Positions 33,287-42,493 of a stretch of 64,000 nt of DNA are shown piece by piece. A program made the position numbers and the translations under genes. Source of the stretch: Microcella pacifica (GTDB lineage: Bacteria > Actinomycetota > Actinomycetes > Actinomycetales > Microbacteriaceae). How positions within the stretch are numbered: the first letter of the stretch is position 1; every line of letters starts with the position of its first letter. The stretch covers positions 62,001 to 126,000 of the forward strand of contig NZ_VIKT02000005.1 in NCBI RefSeq assembly GCF_009371975.2, written 5' to 3'. The notes below the pieces were generated by a model, which was not told the DNA's origin, made no database searches, and saw only the letters and a program-made list of their open reading frames with translations.

Positions 33287-34489
33287 CTAGTGCGTCTGCG
33301 GGTAAAGGGTCCAATCTGAGGGATCGAAAACCGACCATTCGTGATCTGTCTTCGACCGTTCGATAGCCCACCTCGTCCTCCACCAGGCGGCGATCTCATC
33401 CACTTCGAGTGTCTGCCAGTCCAATTCGGCGTCGTCCCCGCGAAGCCAAGCCAGGGAGTTGCTGGCTAGTTCAGATACGAACACTTGGCGGTGAACACCG
33501 TGGACTCGCATGCCATGTGAGTTTAGGCCAAGCGACGACATGGCTTTTTGGATCACTTCCCGACGATTCCTGAAGCCACGACCCCATTTCTCGTGTCTTT
33601 GAGACTCTCCCAGCTCGGTGTCGGACATCGCGAAAGCGGCAAGTCGGTCATATATTGCTCCCGAGAGATGGAAGTCCCCGCTCCCCTTGGTGAATCCGAC
33701 CGGCCGTAGGACCAGCGATCCGTCCATGCGCCTCACTCTGTTGTAGACCGAAGAGCGCCCAAGAGCAGAGGTGGTTGTGATCAGTGCGAGGTGAGCATCA
33801 GGATCTCGTTCGCTAATCAGTGTGGTTCGGTGGCCATACCGTTCTCGGAACGCATCGCTTAGAGTCCTCGACTGGAGAAGCGAAGCAAGTAGTTTCCCTC
33901 CGAGCAGGTGAGAGTAAGGAGGCACCGCTCCCAGGACGAAAGCGTCCATGACACTCGCTAGCTTTGTCATTCGTTGATCCCTGGACCAACCAATTTCCTT
34001 GTCTCGAACCCCTAGCGCGAACACGGGATCCGCCAGTCCGATTAGTCCAATGACTGCGTCTCCGTGTGCTTCATCAACAACCAGGGCCCTGATTCGACGA
34101 CCGTAGCCCGACGAAACTGGAATCGTCCAATGGAGTGAGCACCACCTCCAGAGAAGAGCGTTCTCAGAGCGCCCGGTCGGAAGAATCTCCAATCGCGGCT
34201 TGATATCAGCCGGATTCAAGTCTGAACCCGCGCGTAGCCTCCTGGCGAAGCGAGTGTCTAGTTTGGCGAGTGCGCCATGAGCACGATCTCTTTGTGCTGC
34301 TACCGACTCTGCGTGGAGGTTGCGTACTGAGTCCTTGTCGGTGGAAACCGGCACGATCAGGCCACGATCGGTCAGCTTGAAGCCTTGATCCCGAAGATGC
34401 TGAAACAACGCCGAACGAAGCTCGTTGGCAACTTTCTCTCGACCGGCGACTACATTCTGAGCTATTGGGACGGCTTCCGCTGCATCCAT
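33287..34489 (-). CDS. DUF4338 protein related to Druantia DruA
   Basis: A 400-residue protein. The central block, about residues 125-230, with [40 protein letters not shown] and [20 protein letters not shown], has the order and spacing of DUF4338 (DruA of Druantia anti-phage systems), whose biochemical role is unknown. A strong AAGGAGGG lies 3-4 nt before ATG 34489. It is the last gene of a leftward operon, 95 nt after the 378-residue protein. GC is visibly lower than in flanking housekeeping genes. No DruE-type helicase is adjacent, so this is not a standard Druantia locus. Confidence 0.75.
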   Translation of the reverse strand: MDAAEAVPIAQNVVAGREKVANELRSALFQHLRDQGFKLTDRGLIVPVSTDKDSVRNLHAESVAAQRDRAHGALAKLDTRFARRLRAGSDLNPADIKPRLEILPTGRSENALLWRWCSLHWTIPVSSGYGRRIRALVVDEAHGDAVIGLIGLADPVFALGVRDKEIGWSRDQRMTKLASVMDAFVLGAVPPYSHLLGGKLLASLLQSRTLSDAFRERYGHRTTLISERDPDAHLALITTTSALGRSSVYNRVRRMDGSLVLRPVGFTKGSGDFHLSGAIYDRLAAFAMSDTELGESQRHEKWGRGFRNRREVIQKAMSSLGLNSHGMRVHGVHRQVFVSELASNSLAWLRGDDAELDWQTLEVDEIAAWWRTRWAIERSKTDHEWSVFDPSDWTLYPQTH

Positions 34490-34584
34490 CGGCCCTCCTT
34501 CTCGTCCTAGTCGCTATGCGATCAAGCTACTGGCCACCTTGGGGACGTCTACGCCCGCAGCGCGGTCAACTGCAGGTTGCGACC

Positions 34585-35721
34585 TCACTGCACCTCCGTG
34601 AGCTGACCCACACTAGACAGAAGGCTCGAAATGTCCTGCAAGCTACCGAGATGTAGCAAGTATATTTGGCCGACCCCGTGGGAGTAGCTCCTGCCGGCAT
34701 ACCGGGCAGGACCAAGAAGTTGAGCCTTCACATCCGACCGCATCTCGCAGAACAACGCGGTCGCCACGGTCTGCATCTTCGATCCGAATGGCAACACCGT
34801 CAGACGCTCGTGCCCGAAAGCATCCTGGTAGCATGACTCGAGACGTTGAAGTGTTTCTGCATAGTTCAAGGTTGACGTGACGTGGAAGTCCATCTCCGAG
34901 TTGCCTTCCACCGATGAGTGGATGTCCATCATCGCTGTCAGCCTCCACTCATCCTTCTTGCGCGGTGGTCGACCAGCGATGTAGGTGACCCGAGAGTGCG
35001 GAACATCAATATTGAACGCCGTGTCGATGTGGTCTAGTGCTGCTCTAGCGCGGTCCGCATTGAAACCGCAGACGACTACCGCTCGGTCTGGAACATGCTC
35101 GATGTGCTGCCCCGGGTACTCAACGGAGGGACTCACTTCCTCAGCGTCGAAGTCGAGACCTAGAGTCGATTCGCCTGGCTTTCGTGAGGCCTCGATGAGG
35201 GCTCGCGCCTCGCGATGAGTGGGGGCGTATTCGCCTGCCTCGGCATACGCGATCGTCAAGATCACCTGCAGCCGAGACGATCTCTGCAACTCGAACAGTG
35301 AGCGAAGGACGCGGAGGATGATGCGCCCAGATGCTCCGCTTATGTCGAGCAGGATTCTGACCACATCGTCCGCCGCACACGCCTCCGCGATCTCTTGCAG
35401 CTCGTTCCGAAGCTTCGGAGCGGCTATGCCGAACTCAACATGAATGACACGCTCTGAACACACTGACAGAGCTTCTTCAAGATCGTCGACCGTGCGGCGA
35501 TTGTCTTCAATGTTGCTGGGGTAGTGAAGGAGCAACGTAGTTGCCACCCGAATGTGGCGCTGGGCAAGCCACTTAGGCACGGCCGCGGTGCGATCTTCGA
35601 AACCATTGACTGCGACACAAAGATCAAACTGCGGCAAGCCAGACTTCTCGACAGACTCGGCCGTAGCCAAGGGGGGCAGTTGGCCGATGACATCCGAGAG
35701 AGTGGTCTTATGAAAGCGCAT
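34585..35721 (-). CDS. Unrecognised 378-residue protein with FEDR and DISG motifs
   Basis: The first half has a strand-like LCVAVNGFEDR block, LLLHYPSN and then ILLDISGASGRIILRVLRSL, followed by ILTIAYAEAGEY. The second half has RAVVVCGFNADRAR and VTYIAGRPP. The alternating hydrophobic strands and Gly-rich turns suggest two Rossmann-like halves, but no known catalytic signature is present and I do not recognise the family. ATG 35721 overlaps the end of the kinase-ATPase gene by 14 nt and has GGAAGG 8 nt upstream, so the two proteins are translationally coupled and probably act together. Confidence 0.7.
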   Translation of the reverse strand: MRFHKTTLSDVIGQLPPLATAESVEKSGLPQFDLCVAVNGFEDRTAAVPKWLAQRHIRVATTLLLHYPSNIEDNRRTVDDLEEALSVCSERVIHVEFGIAAPKLRNELQEIAEACAADDVVRILLDISGASGRIILRVLRSLFELQRSSRLQVILTIAYAEAGEYAPTHREARALIEASRKPGESTLGLDFDAEEVSPSVEYPGQHIEHVPDRAVVVCGFNADRARAALDHIDTAFNIDVPHSRVTYIAGRPPRKKDEWRLTAMMDIHSSVEGNSEMDFHVTSTLNYAETLQRLESCYQDAFGHERLTVLPFGSKMQTVATALFCEMRSDVKAQLLGPARYAGRSYSHGVGQIYLLHLGSLQDISSLLSSVGQLTEVQ

Positions 35722-38215
35722 CGAAGTCGCCTTCCCACAGGCCGGTATCCGGCTTCTTTCTGCGCTGAGCTTCCTGGACAGCGAGCATCTCGACAGGGCT
35801 CTGCAGGAACCACTGGAACTGGCCGGGTGCGATCTTCACTGCGTCGTTCTTGCCAAGGCCGGCACGAAACGCGGGCAGGTAGATCCGTCGAAAGTGCCAG
35901 CGCAACGACGTCACGTTGTCATGCCGACTTCGCCCAACGTCCATTTCAATGAACACTGCCCGCCTCAGCAGTTCCTGACTTAGTTCAAGCTCTTTTTCGC
36001 TAAGCTTTATGGTCGCATTCGAAGCGCTGTCGACTTCAATTCTGGGGACTTGAATCGGAACGATCTTGCCATGCTCTTTGATTCCCTTCCCCTTTCGGTA
36101 CGCATTGCCAACAAACTTGCCATATGCGTTCGCGATTTCATACATCGACTTCCCCAACGGACGGTGGTAGACGACCGCGTGAAGAAGCTGCCGGCTCGTC
36201 TCACGGACTGCCTTGTCTTGGAGCGAAGAGGAAACGGTTGCGACGGTGTAGGGGCCGCTCATCGCGAGCATGCGCCTGTATAGAAACAGAAGAGTCGAAA
36301 CATCGCCGGAACACAATTGTGATATGACGTCGACTCCGAAGTAGGCAGCGTTCTGTGAGCCTGCCTTTGTGAGAGCCGTATTCATCTCCTCGGTCGACGG
36401 GGAATTGCCGAGTAGATCTGCCGCAGTGCCCTGCCATTGTGCGGCTCGCAGCCGATTATTGAGAAAGTCCAGAGCAAACTGGCGGTTCGGCACCGTCGAC
36501 TCACGCTTGAGATACTCGGCGCCACAATCGATTTCAATACGTTCTCGTGCTGGGTCTGCGGTTAGCTTGTTCCAAGTCGCTATGGCGCCGTACTTCTCGC
36601 TGCTCACCTTGAAGATGTGGCTCGAGCGGCGTTCCCAGACAATAGGCGAGAGGATCAGCTGAACTGCCTCCGTTATCCGATGTGTACTGAAGTCGTCGAG
36701 CAAGAACGCAATCGGGTGCGCGGAGAAGAACGGCAGAATCTTCTCGACCCGCGACGTTACGTCTGCGATAAGGGTTGCCGGTGCAATCGGCGCGGAAGTC
36801 GCGTTGTGCAGTCTCTGTTGCGATGCGAAAATCTCTTGCTCTACTCGTTCCCGCGCGGCGACCAAGGGTGAAGGGCTGAAGCGGACGGTGTGTTCGGACG
36901 GCAGGAACCGAACAACCATCTCGTGGATTTCTATCGCCTGGTCTTCTCCAAGTCCGAAGACTGACTCTGAGTCATGCCGCGCGGCAATCGCAATGAGGGT
37001 ATTCAGCAATTCGAGCACATGGAGGAGGTTGAAATAGTGGACGATCTCGCCTTCGTGGCCGAGCGTATCCTCCGGCGTCCGAAAGTGACTAAATCGCGTT
37101 TGCAAGTCAGAGGTGCACGACACGTAGACGCCACTGATTCTCAAGGTATCGAGTGGGACTGGTGCTTGTTCTTGGCTGGCGTGCGCGCGCAGCGACAGCC
37201 ACCTGAAGACCATACTCTTTCCGCACCCGCGAGGTCCAGTCAGCAAGATGGGGTCAGCACTCGCAACTGCGTCGACCCATGTCGTACGCGCAAAGAGCGT
37301 TAGGAGCAGTTCATCGCTGCTAATTTGCTCCGCACTGATGTATTCGAATGGGTTGGAGAGTCGTTGCCCCCGGTTCGTTGGCATCTGGGCTGCGGACATC
37401 GCGTCAAGGATTGCGCGTCGGATAGCCTCCCCGCTTCGCAGAGCTCGGTTGGCATCGTCTTCGACCATCATCTGGACAACGGGAAGCAGGGCGGCCAAGA
37501 AGCGCCTATCAGAAAGGCTGATGTCCCTTCGCCTTGCAACAATGTTGTGAAGACGAACTAAATGGCGTGCAACGTGGTCTACGTCGCTCACGCCTTTCGA
37601 TGTTCGTTCGGCATGCTTGAGGCTTCCCGTATCCACAACCACGAGTTGGAATCGATCTTGGCCTGCCTGGCTGTATCCGGCTTCACCGGCTCGCGCCGGA
37701 CGGAGCATCAGGTTTTTGGCATGCAGATCGTCGTGCGCCAGGTTGTTGCCCTCGAGTGCCTCCAGCGCGCTCGAGATTTGCCGTGCAAAGCTGACGATCG
37801 TACTTACAGATATCTGGCCGGCGTGCTCATTGCATAACTCGTCTAGTGTGATGGCATCATCGACCCATTCCTCAATGGAGACGATGAATCGTCGATCGGT
37901 CCCAGAAGGAACCCACTCGCCAGCGTCGGCCCACCTCGTAAACAGTGGTGACGGAAGTCTGCCTCTTCGCGCGGCCTCGGCGAAGACCGACTTGTCGACG
38001 TAGTCCTCTACCAGAGTCAGCTTCGCGGCATATTCTTGGCCGTATTCGTCTTTGACCTTCCAGACAACACCCTTGAAGCCGTGAGTGATGTACTCAACAG
38101 GGAGGTAGTCACGTCCGACGTGGAGTTTGCCGTCCTCAAATATTGCGGCCTTGCTGAGCAACTGGACAAGCTCGTCGTCGAGGTCGCCGATGCCTAGTTC
38201 ACGAGGGGCACTCAT
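35708..38215 (-). CDS. Protein-kinase-like domain fused to ORC/CDC6-like P-loop ATPase
   Basis: An 835-residue fusion. Counted from ATG 38215, residues about 35-240 are kinase-like: GFKGVVWKV (loop), the ATP Lys in EYAAKLTL (about 65), HDDLHAKNLML (161-171) as catalytic loop and VVVDTGS (about 193) in place of DFG. A P-loop NTPase follows: Walker A GPRGCGKS (327-334), Walker B AFLLDDFS (about 503) and FKVSSEKYG as a sensor-like strand. This resembles ORC/CDC6-type AAA proteins found in defence loci. AGGA precedes ATG 38215; an ATG 21 nt earlier is possible. GC is low, indicating transfer. The role as sensor/effector of an anti-phage system is inferred. Confidence 0.75.
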   Translation of the reverse strand: MSAPRELGIGDLDDELVQLLSKAAIFEDGKLHVGRDYLPVEYITHGFKGVVWKVKDEYGQEYAAKLTLVEDYVDKSVFAEAARRGRLPSPLFTRWADAGEWVPSGTDRRFIVSIEEWVDDAITLDELCNEHAGQISVSTIVSFARQISSALEALEGNNLAHDDLHAKNLMLRPARAGEAGYSQAGQDRFQLVVVDTGSLKHAERTSKGVSDVDHVARHLVRLHNIVARRRDISLSDRRFLAALLPVVQMMVEDDANRALRSGEAIRRAILDAMSAAQMPTNRGQRLSNPFEYISAEQISSDELLLTLFARTTWVDAVASADPILLTGPRGCGKSMVFRWLSLRAHASQEQAPVPLDTLRISGVYVSCTSDLQTRFSHFRTPEDTLGHEGEIVHYFNLLHVLELLNTLIAIAARHDSESVFGLGEDQAIEIHEMVVRFLPSEHTVRFSPSPLVAARERVEQEIFASQQRLHNATSAPIAPATLIADVTSRVEKILPFFSAHPIAFLLDDFSTHRITEAVQLILSPIVWERRSSHIFKVSSEKYGAIATWNKLTADPARERIEIDCGAEYLKRESTVPNRQFALDFLNNRLRAAQWQGTAADLLGNSPSTEEMNTALTKAGSQNAAYFGVDVISQLCSGDVSTLLFLYRRMLAMSGPYTVATVSSSLQDKAVRETSRQLLHAVVYHRPLGKSMYEIANAYGKFVGNAYRKGKGIKEHGKIVPIQVPRIEVDSASNATIKLSEKELELSQELLRRAVFIEMDVGRSRHDNVTSLRWHFRRIYLPAFRAGLGKNDAVKIAPGQFQWFLQSPVEMLAVQEAQRRKKPDTGLWEGDFDALS

Positions 38216-38282
38216 TAGTCCTGTATACCGCATCACGGTAGGTGTCGCGTTTTGTGAAGGAACGAGACAGACCGCGCCTTGT

Positions 38283-38777
38283 CTAGCGCGGCTCAGCTCC
38301 TATGGTTCGCCAAGCGAACCTGGGCTCGAGTGCGAAGAGATCACCATTCCCGCTGCTCGCTCGAGTGACCATGAGTCCCTCCACAAGAGCAGCGAAACCA
38401 TTTAGTTCCGCAAGCGCGCCCTCGAGACGCGTCAACTCTGTGCTCGTCGCGTGGGACTCGGAGAGCGCCTGTGCGGCGGCACTTCGGCGCCGAAGTACTT
38501 CTGACGCAAAGATCTCCAAAGCGGCGAAATCGAGGTGGTCCGGCTCGCGACGAAGGCCAAGCGATCGCACCTCTGACGCCTGATGCTCCGCGAGCAGAGT
38601 GTCCCTACTCTGGCATCGATCGGTACGGGTGTCGACGATGAGGGTCTCGCCGCAGGAGCACTCGTATTCGATAACGCCTCGTGCTCGAGACCAGCCTTGC
38701 GGTTCGATCAACTGATGACGCGCCAAGGTTTGTGCGATCTCGCCATCAAGAAGTTCATTCATTTGGCTGTTGTCCAT
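38283..38777 (-). CDS. Small CxC protein heading the kinase-ATPase operon
   Basis: A 164-residue protein from ATG 38777 (an in-frame start 60 nt upstream would add 20 residues). Residues about 30-60 contain EYECSCGETL, a third Cys in DRCQS and LAEHQASEV, which could make a small metal-binding fold. The second half is helical and Ala/Glu-rich. It lies 67 nt before the kinase-ATPase gene on the same strand and shares its lower GC, so it is probably the first gene of the same operon. Family unknown. Confidence 0.55.
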   Translation of the reverse strand: MDNSQMNELLDGEIAQTLARHQLIEPQGWSRARGVIEYECSCGETLIVDTRTDRCQSRDTLLAEHQASEVRSLGLRREPDHLDFAALEIFASEVLRRRSAAAQALSESHATSTELTRLEGALAELNGFAALVEGLMVTRASSGNGDLFALEPRFAWRTIGAEPR

Positions 38778-39140
38778 CCATATTGATGTGATTCTGGTCG
38801 ATGGCCAGACGCGCGGCGATTTCTGCGGGTAGGACACGCTGGCAGACTAGACGCCCAAGAAACAAGTCTTATGCTATCGGCTCTCGCTGGGCCCAGCAGT
38901 CACCCTTTTGGGGGACCAAAGGCAGGGTGATTCTCCTCTCCCCATGACCCGCTGGAGTTCTGTGTGCGTGGATTGGCCGATACGCGTCACGGAGAATTCC
39001 TCGAGAAGAATGAAGTGATCATTCCATTGCTGTATCAAGCCCGAAGCCCGAAGCCCGACGGGCAAGATCCAGTCCCTTGGGATATGCGCATTCCCGCGCG
39101 AGAAGCTCATTGTGTTGGCGGCTGCCTGCGGAGGCCGATC
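38778..39140. other. Right boundary of the low-GC island
   Basis: About 360 bases between the small CxC gene and the NERD-helicase gene. A minus-strand frame of 78 codons (38874-39110) has no recognisable content. I find no integrase, tRNA end or clear direct repeat marking an attachment site. The promoter of the leftward operon should lie here but I could not place it. Confidence 0.4.
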
Positions 39141-41270
39141 TCAATGAGTCGATGACTTGACGCCCTCAACCAACGAATTGCTCACGGTGTAGTTGCGGCA
39201 ACCAACCCACAACCCATCGCGGGCGCGGGTCATGCCGACGTACAGCTCCCGCCGCTCGATCTCGCGACGCTCCCGGGCTCCATCGTCGAGCCCCTCGACC
39301 GTGAGTGCGAGCAACTCCTCGGCCACGCGCCCGAGCAGCACGTGCTTGAACTCGAGACCCTTCGCGCGCTTAATCGTTCCGACCTTCACGAGCGAGGCAG
39401 TCGACCCCGTGTAGCTCGTCAACTCGACCACGCCGAACCCGGCTGCGCGCAGCGCGGTGGCGAGAGCCTGGGCATCCCGATTCGTCGCTGCCAGCACACC
39501 GATGTCGCCGGCATCGACACTCGAGGCGACGAGCGACCGCACGTGCGCCACGAGAGCGGCATCGTGCTGGGCGTGCGACGCGAACGACGACAGCACGGGG
39601 GAGGGGCCGGTGCGGGGGACGGCGAGCGCGGCATCCGCCCGGCCCGGCCCGCCCTCGATGTCGACGAACTCGTCACCCTCGACAATCGAAGACGCGAACG
39701 ACGCGATCTCGCGGGTGTTGCGGTAGTTCGTCGACATGACGACTCCGCGGCCGGCGACCGAGATGCCCGACTCGGAGAGCGAGTAGCCGCCCGTGTAGAT
39801 GGTCTGCTGGCCGTCGCCGATCAGCGTCAGGCCGTCGGGGCGGTCGCCGACGATCGCGTGCAGCATGCGCAGCATGACGCACGACAGGTCTTGCGCCTCG
39901 TCGATCACGACGGCGCTGATGCCCTCGAGTGGGCGCTCGCGCAGGGATGCCTCAGCGTGCAAGATCACATCCTCGAAGTCGACCACCCCCGCGGTGCGCA
40001 GGTTCTGCTCGTACTGCAGGTACAGCCGCCACACCTCGCGACGCTGGTCGACGCCCAGTCGTCGGCGCCGGCCGCTACGCGCCAGATCGGCGTACTGCTC
40101 GAAGCTGGTCAACCCTCGGCCCTTGATGACCTTGAGCAGCTCGTCCTGCCAGTACTTGCTGTTGGCGTCGACCGACCCGAGCAGGCCGTTGCGGCCGACG
40201 ACCGCCCACGCGCGGTTGAACGCCTGCGTCGCCTCCGGCAGCTTGAGCTCGACACGGTGCCCGCGCTCGCGCAGCACCCGCAGGGCGAACTGGTGGATGC
40301 CCGTGAACTCGACCCGGTCGGCGACCTCCGGTGCGAGCCGCTGCAGCAGCGTCGAGAGCACGTCGGGCAGCGTGCGCACATACGTTGTCACGATGACGCG
40401 CCCCGTCGTGCCGCGCGCCAGGTACGCCGCCCGGTGCAGCCCGACAACCGTCTTGCCCGTGCCGGCGGCCCCGCGAATCCTCGCCGGGCCTGAGAAGCTG
40501 CGTCGCACGAGCTTCGCCTGATCGGGGTGCAGAAAGGCCATCCACTCCTCGATGGGGGCGGCGAGCATCCCCGCCAGGAACGTGTCGGCCACCTCGTCGA
40601 CCGTCAGCAGCGCAGGCCCCTCGATCACCGGGTCGGGAACGCTCAGATCGCGCGGCACGGCCTCCTCGCCGAGCGGCGGAAAGTGCGCCATGACCGCGCC
40701 CAGCACGGCATGCTGCTGGCGCTCCGTCAGGCGGCGCCCGAACCCGTTGATGAACGCGGATGCTCGCCTCTCGCCGACCACCACCAGGCCGCCCAGGCTC
40801 GAGAGCGCTACCGCATCCATCGCGGAACCGGCGAGCACCACGACCACGCGCACCTCACCCGGAGCGAGCCCCAGCTCGGCGAGCACCGCCTCGGTGCCCA
40901 CACCGACGTCGGCGAGCCCGGCCAGGTCGTCGGTCACGTCGGCCTGGCCACGGAAGAGCCGCCCGCCCGCGACCGACACGTCGCGCCACCCCTTCGTGTC
41001 GACGACGAAGACGCCGCCCGGCCCGACGAGCACGTGGTCGATCTGCGCGCGGCTGCCACGGCGGGCGCCCGGCCAGCCGCGGTCGTGCAAGAACGTGAAG
41101 CCGCACGCGCTCAACGGCGCGAGCGTGCCGGCCACCTGCCGCTCGGTGCGGTGGGCGATCATCCAGCGCTGGGCAGCCTCGCGGGCCGCGGCCGCGCGCT
41201 CATCGTGCGCATCGGCGAGCGCGACGAGGCGGTGTGCCTCGACCCCCGCCGACCTGCCTGCCTCGCTCAT
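39141..41270 (-). CDS. NERD nuclease-UvrD-type helicase
   Basis: A 709-residue protein. The N-terminal NERD domain has the nuclease core QIDHVLVGPGGVFVVDTKGW. The helicase domain has Walker A IRGAAGTGKT, Walker B AVVIDEAQD, motif III-like LIGDGQQTIY, TNYRNTREI and a C-terminal RELYVGMTRARDGLW. This nuclease-helicase combination is known in anti-phage proteins such as Nhi and in DNA repair. ATG 41270 is chosen; the 28 extra upstream codons are Arg-rich. Codon use matches the chromosome, so it may be older here than the adjoining island. Confidence 0.85.
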   Translation of the reverse strand: MSEAGRSAGVEAHRLVALADAHDERAAAAREAAQRWMIAHRTERQVAGTLAPLSACGFTFLHDRGWPGARRGSRAQIDHVLVGPGGVFVVDTKGWRDVSVAGGRLFRGQADVTDDLAGLADVGVGTEAVLAELGLAPGEVRVVVVLAGSAMDAVALSSLGGLVVVGERRASAFINGFGRRLTERQQHAVLGAVMAHFPPLGEEAVPRDLSVPDPVIEGPALLTVDEVADTFLAGMLAAPIEEWMAFLHPDQAKLVRRSFSGPARIRGAAGTGKTVVGLHRAAYLARGTTGRVIVTTYVRTLPDVLSTLLQRLAPEVADRVEFTGIHQFALRVLRERGHRVELKLPEATQAFNRAWAVVGRNGLLGSVDANSKYWQDELLKVIKGRGLTSFEQYADLARSGRRRRLGVDQRREVWRLYLQYEQNLRTAGVVDFEDVILHAEASLRERPLEGISAVVIDEAQDLSCVMLRMLHAIVGDRPDGLTLIGDGQQTIYTGGYSLSESGISVAGRGVVMSTNYRNTREIASFASSIVEGDEFVDIEGGPGRADAALAVPRTGPSPVLSSFASHAQHDAALVAHVRSLVASSVDAGDIGVLAATNRDAQALATALRAAGFGVVELTSYTGSTASLVKVGTIKRAKGLEFKHVLLGRVAEELLALTVEGLDDGARERREIERRELYVGMTRARDGLWVGCRNYTVSNSLVEGVKSSTH

Positions 41271-41372
41271 GGTGCCCCCAGTTGCCGCTCGGGGCGACAC
41301 CGCGCTGAACCCGAGCCTCGCTCTAGTCTGTCGCCTCAAGCTCGGCAGCGGCACCCCCTGAGGTGGGGGCGC

Positions 41373-42020
41373 TTAGTGCTCGCGCGGCACTCCGAGCAGC
41401 TGCCGCGCCCGCGCGAGCGCATCCTGCCGCTCCCCACCGCTCAGGACCGCGAGCGGGTGCCGTAGGAGCCCGAGTGGCACGCCGACGGGCCCCGACGCGG
41501 AGTCAACCGCGAGGTTGAGGGTGGGGATGCGCAGCATGCCATCGGTGATGGCGCCGAGCGCGGCATCCTCGATCGCGGAGGCGGCGAAGAAGCGTGCTTC
41601 GTCGCGGTGCTTGGGGTGGCTGTGCACGTGCACGCCCTGCGGGGTGATCTCGACGAGCTTCCAGCCCCAGAGTCCGCGCGGCGTGGCCTGCGCACCCTCG
41701 ATCGCCATGAGCCGCAGGCCGGTGGTGCCGAAGCCGAAGGTGGGGAAGAGCATCCGGTCAGGGCCCTCCGGCGGCACGGTCGCCTCGAGGGCACGCAGAC
41801 TGCGCACCGCGTGCGCCGTGAAGGCGAGCACCACGAGCAGGATCACCACCGCCCCGATACCCACCATGTAGACGAGGGCGGCGACGCCGCCGTCGGTGAG
41901 CGTGCGGCCGAGCCGATTCAGCACCGAGATGATCGCGTAGGCGATACCGGCCGCCGCCAAGATGCGCAGCCACGGCCACTGCGGCGCGTTGATCTTCGGG
42001 TCGGAGAGCGCGGGGTGCAC
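41373..42020 (-). CDS. Two-TM membrane protein, unknown function
   Basis: A 215-residue protein with two membrane spans (ILAAAGIAYAIISVLNRLG; VAALVYMVGIGAVVILLVVLAF) and a cytoplasmic C-domain with beta-rich WGWKLVEITPQGVHVHSH. Starts at GTG 42020. Lies 100 nt upstream of the NERD-helicase gene on the same strand, so co-transcription is possible. Not recognised. Confidence 0.6.
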   Translation of the reverse strand: MHPALSDPKINAPQWPWLRILAAAGIAYAIISVLNRLGRTLTDGGVAALVYMVGIGAVVILLVVLAFTAHAVRSLRALEATVPPEGPDRMLFPTFGFGTTGLRLMAIEGAQATPRGLWGWKLVEITPQGVHVHSHPKHRDEARFFAASAIEDAALGAITDGMLRIPTLNLAVDSASGPVGVPLGLLRHPLAVLSGGERQDALARARQLLGVPREH

Positions 42021-42083
42021 GCTTCAGGATGGCACGCCTCGCGCGCACGGCGAGGCCATAGGGGTGCGCAGTAGCATGGCCGC

Positions 42084-42386
42084 ATGATCGAGCAGCTGCA
42101 GCGTCTCGCCCTCGCGGGCGGTGGCGCGCTGCTCGTCGCCCTCGCGCTCGGGCACGCCTCGCCGCTCGACACAGCCTCGGCGCTCGCCACGGGTGTGCTG
42201 CTCGCCGCGAGCCTCACCCTGCTCGCCCGTGCGGCGGTGCGGCCCGCCGCACGCGTCGAGCTCGCCGTGGGCAGCCGCGCGCGGGCTCACCGCGAGTCGC
42301 TCGGCGAGCAGGCGCAGCCTGCGCATCCTCTCACCGCGGGGCGGCCCCTCGCGCGCGCTCCCGGCGCGGCCCTCTCGGCCGCCTGA
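42084..42386 (+). CDS. DUF6412-like small membrane protein
   Basis: A 100-residue protein with two N-terminal membrane spans (LALAGGGALLVALALGHA and ALATGVLLAASLTLLAR) and a basic tail. Small proteins of this layout (DUF6412) are regularly found directly before a second YidC in actinobacteria, as here. TAGCAT (42072-42077) ends 6 nt before ATG 42084, so the mRNA is probably leaderless. Confidence 0.7.
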   Translation: MIEQLQRLALAGGGALLVALALGHASPLDTASALATGVLLAASLTLLARAAVRPAARVELAVGSRARAHRESLGEQAQPAHPLTAGRPLARAPGAALSAA

Positions 42387-42493
42387 GCGCAGCACACCTG
42401 CACTCACCACGCACCCCCGCTCGAGCTCTCTGAGCTCGAGGGATGCGGCGGCCCCACGCCCCCGCACACCCTCGACCGTTTTGGAGATCCCTC

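Noticed and set aside
33287-34489. A complete Druantia system
   Set aside because: DUF4338 is present but the large DruE-type helicase and DruB-D or DruM/H genes of known Druantia types are not found beside it.
38874-39110. 78-codon minus-strand frame in the island boundary
   Set aside because: No ribosome site, no motif, isolated between two genes; kept only as intergenic text.
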